From Scatosoma sp045537295 (lineage in GTDB: Bacteria; Bacillota; Clostridia; Christensenellales; Borkfalkiaceae): DNA of 5,968 nt. This document shows positions 5,683-5,968 of this stretch, in pieces. Numbering within the stretch: position 1 is the first letter of the stretch; the number at the start of each line of letters is the position of its first letter. The position numbers were made by a program, and so were the translations under genes. Location: positions 1 through 5,968 of the forward strand of contig JAZSPG010000036.1 in NCBI GenBank assembly GCA_045537295.1, given 5' to 3'. The notes below the pieces were generated by a model that saw nothing but the letters and a program-made list of their open reading frames with translations, was not told where the DNA came from and did not search any database.

Positions 5683-5787
5683 ATGCTAAAATTTTTACAA
5701 ATAATTAAAACGCTGTTGCAAATAGGTGCAATCCTTGCCCCGTGGGTAATTATTCTAATCGCGTTAAGTCGTTGTGGGGTGATATAA
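5683..5787 (+). CDS. Probable 34-aa single-helix membrane peptide
   Basis: ATG 5683 to TAA 5785-5787 encodes MLKFLQIIKTLLQ... ending ...LSRCGVI. Residues about 10-28 form one hydrophobic helix containing a Gly and a Pro-Trp pair (GAILAPWVIILIAL), with lysines before it. A weak SD site, GGAG at 5666-5669, lies 13 bases upstream, which is longer than ideal. Support for reality comes from fit: the frame fills the gap between the intergenic hairpin and the next gene, leaving two bases before the next start, and its last codons carry the next gene's SD site. Small peptides of this kind include phage holin-like proteins, toxic membrane peptides, regulatory micropeptides and filamentous-phage coat-like proteins; nothing selects among them. 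An AT-rich hydrophobic frame of 34 codons can also arise by chance. Confidence 0.5.
   Translation: MLKFLQIIKTLLQIGAILAPWVIILIALSRCGVI
5776..5783 (+). promoter_or_regulatory. Ribosome binding site of the last gene
   Basis: GGGGTGAT matches the extended SD consensus GGAGGTGAT, with a G in place of A that can still wobble-pair, and it lies six bases before ATG 5790. It falls inside the coding sequence of the 34-aa peptide, suggesting coupled translation. Confidence 0.65.
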
Positions 5788-5789
5788 AA

Positions 5790-5968
5790 ATGGCACGAAA
5801 AACAAGCCCAGCCCTTCGCATCGGCGACGACGGGTATTATTATTTTACATATAACCTCGGCGCAAAATATGCTATAACGACGGGCGCAGGCACGGTAATT
5901 TACGAAATCTTAGAATGTATTTACCGCGACGAGCAGGAATGGTATTGTGTGCACGTGCAGGGCGAAAT
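5790..5968 (+). CDS. N-terminal fragment of an unknown gene (runs off the window end)
   Basis: ATG 5790 opens a frame with 59 complete codons to the window end. The SD site at 5776-5783 supports the start. The visible protein begins with a short basic, Ser/Pro-containing lead (MARKTSPALR), then a Tyr-rich beta-like region, GDDGYYYFTYNLGAKY. The segment ITTGAGTVIYEILECIYRD, then EQEWYCVHVQGE, is loosely reminiscent of bacterial SH3-type (SH3b) domains, which often show T-G-x-G-T followed by a W-Y/F-x-V-x-x-x-G strand; this is a weak inference from a partial sequence. There is no signal peptide or membrane helix in the visible part, so it appears to start as a soluble protein. Codon style matches the first gene of the window. 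Confidence 0.75.
   Translation, partial: MARKTSPALRIGDDGYYYFTYNLGAKYAITTGAGTVIYEILECIYRDEQEWYCVHVQGE

Noticed and set aside
1..5968. Window as a complete circular genome, joining the partial last gene to the partial first gene
   Set aside because: The last gene leaves two bases over at the window end, so it would enter the first gene out of frame and stop at a TAG near position 77. No terminal overlap is visible.

Overview
The window is a compact array of genes all on the + strand. Two are cut by the window edges, four are complete and clearly coding, and one is a probable 34-residue gene. It holds no rRNA, tRNA, transposase, integrase, CRISPR array or recognisable housekeeping gene. Every stop visible is TAA, every chosen start is ATG, and most genes have a strong purine-rich Shine-Dalgarno (SD) site. 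The base composition leans AT, with frequent ACG and GCG codons. This suits a Firmicutes/Clostridia-like bacterium, or a phage, plasmid or integrative element living in one. The assignment is an inference from style only, because no gene here is a taxonomic marker.

Layout. Positions 1-105 hold the last 34 codons of an unknown gene. Genes at 131-610 (159 aa) and 624-1409 (261 aa) each encode a short basic N-terminus, one membrane-spanning helix and a presumably extracellular beta-rich domain; the second contains a clear internal tandem duplication. Gene 1421-4876 (1151 aa) encodes a large exported protein with a signal peptide, a beta-rich ectodomain of about 1,000 residues, a C-terminal membrane anchor and an extremely basic K/S/R tail predicted to be cytoplasmic. 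Gene 4876-5574 (232 aa) overlaps it by one base and encodes a soluble protein whose N-terminal 90 residues are histone-H1-like (Lys/Thr/Gly/Pro/Ala), followed by a better-ordered C-terminal domain. A 108-base intergenic stretch (5575-5682) contains nested inverted repeats. After it come a probable 34-aa single-helix membrane peptide (5683-5787) and the start of another gene (5790 to the window end).

How the genes may work together. Spacings of 25, 13, 11, -1 and 2 bases around the intergenic element suggest one operon up to 5574, and a second or continuing unit after it. Three consecutive genes encode membrane-anchored proteins with external domains, and the fourth is translationally coupled to the giant one. 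The parsimonious reading is a cell-surface or envelope complex: two accessory anchored proteins, one giant adhesin-like or scaffold-like protein, and a cytoplasmic polycationic partner. I recognise no named family in any of them, so the function is open. Candidates are an adhesion or surface-display complex, a secretion or conjugation accessory module, or membrane-inserted structural proteins of a virus such as an inovirus-like phage. Nothing in the sequence decides between these.
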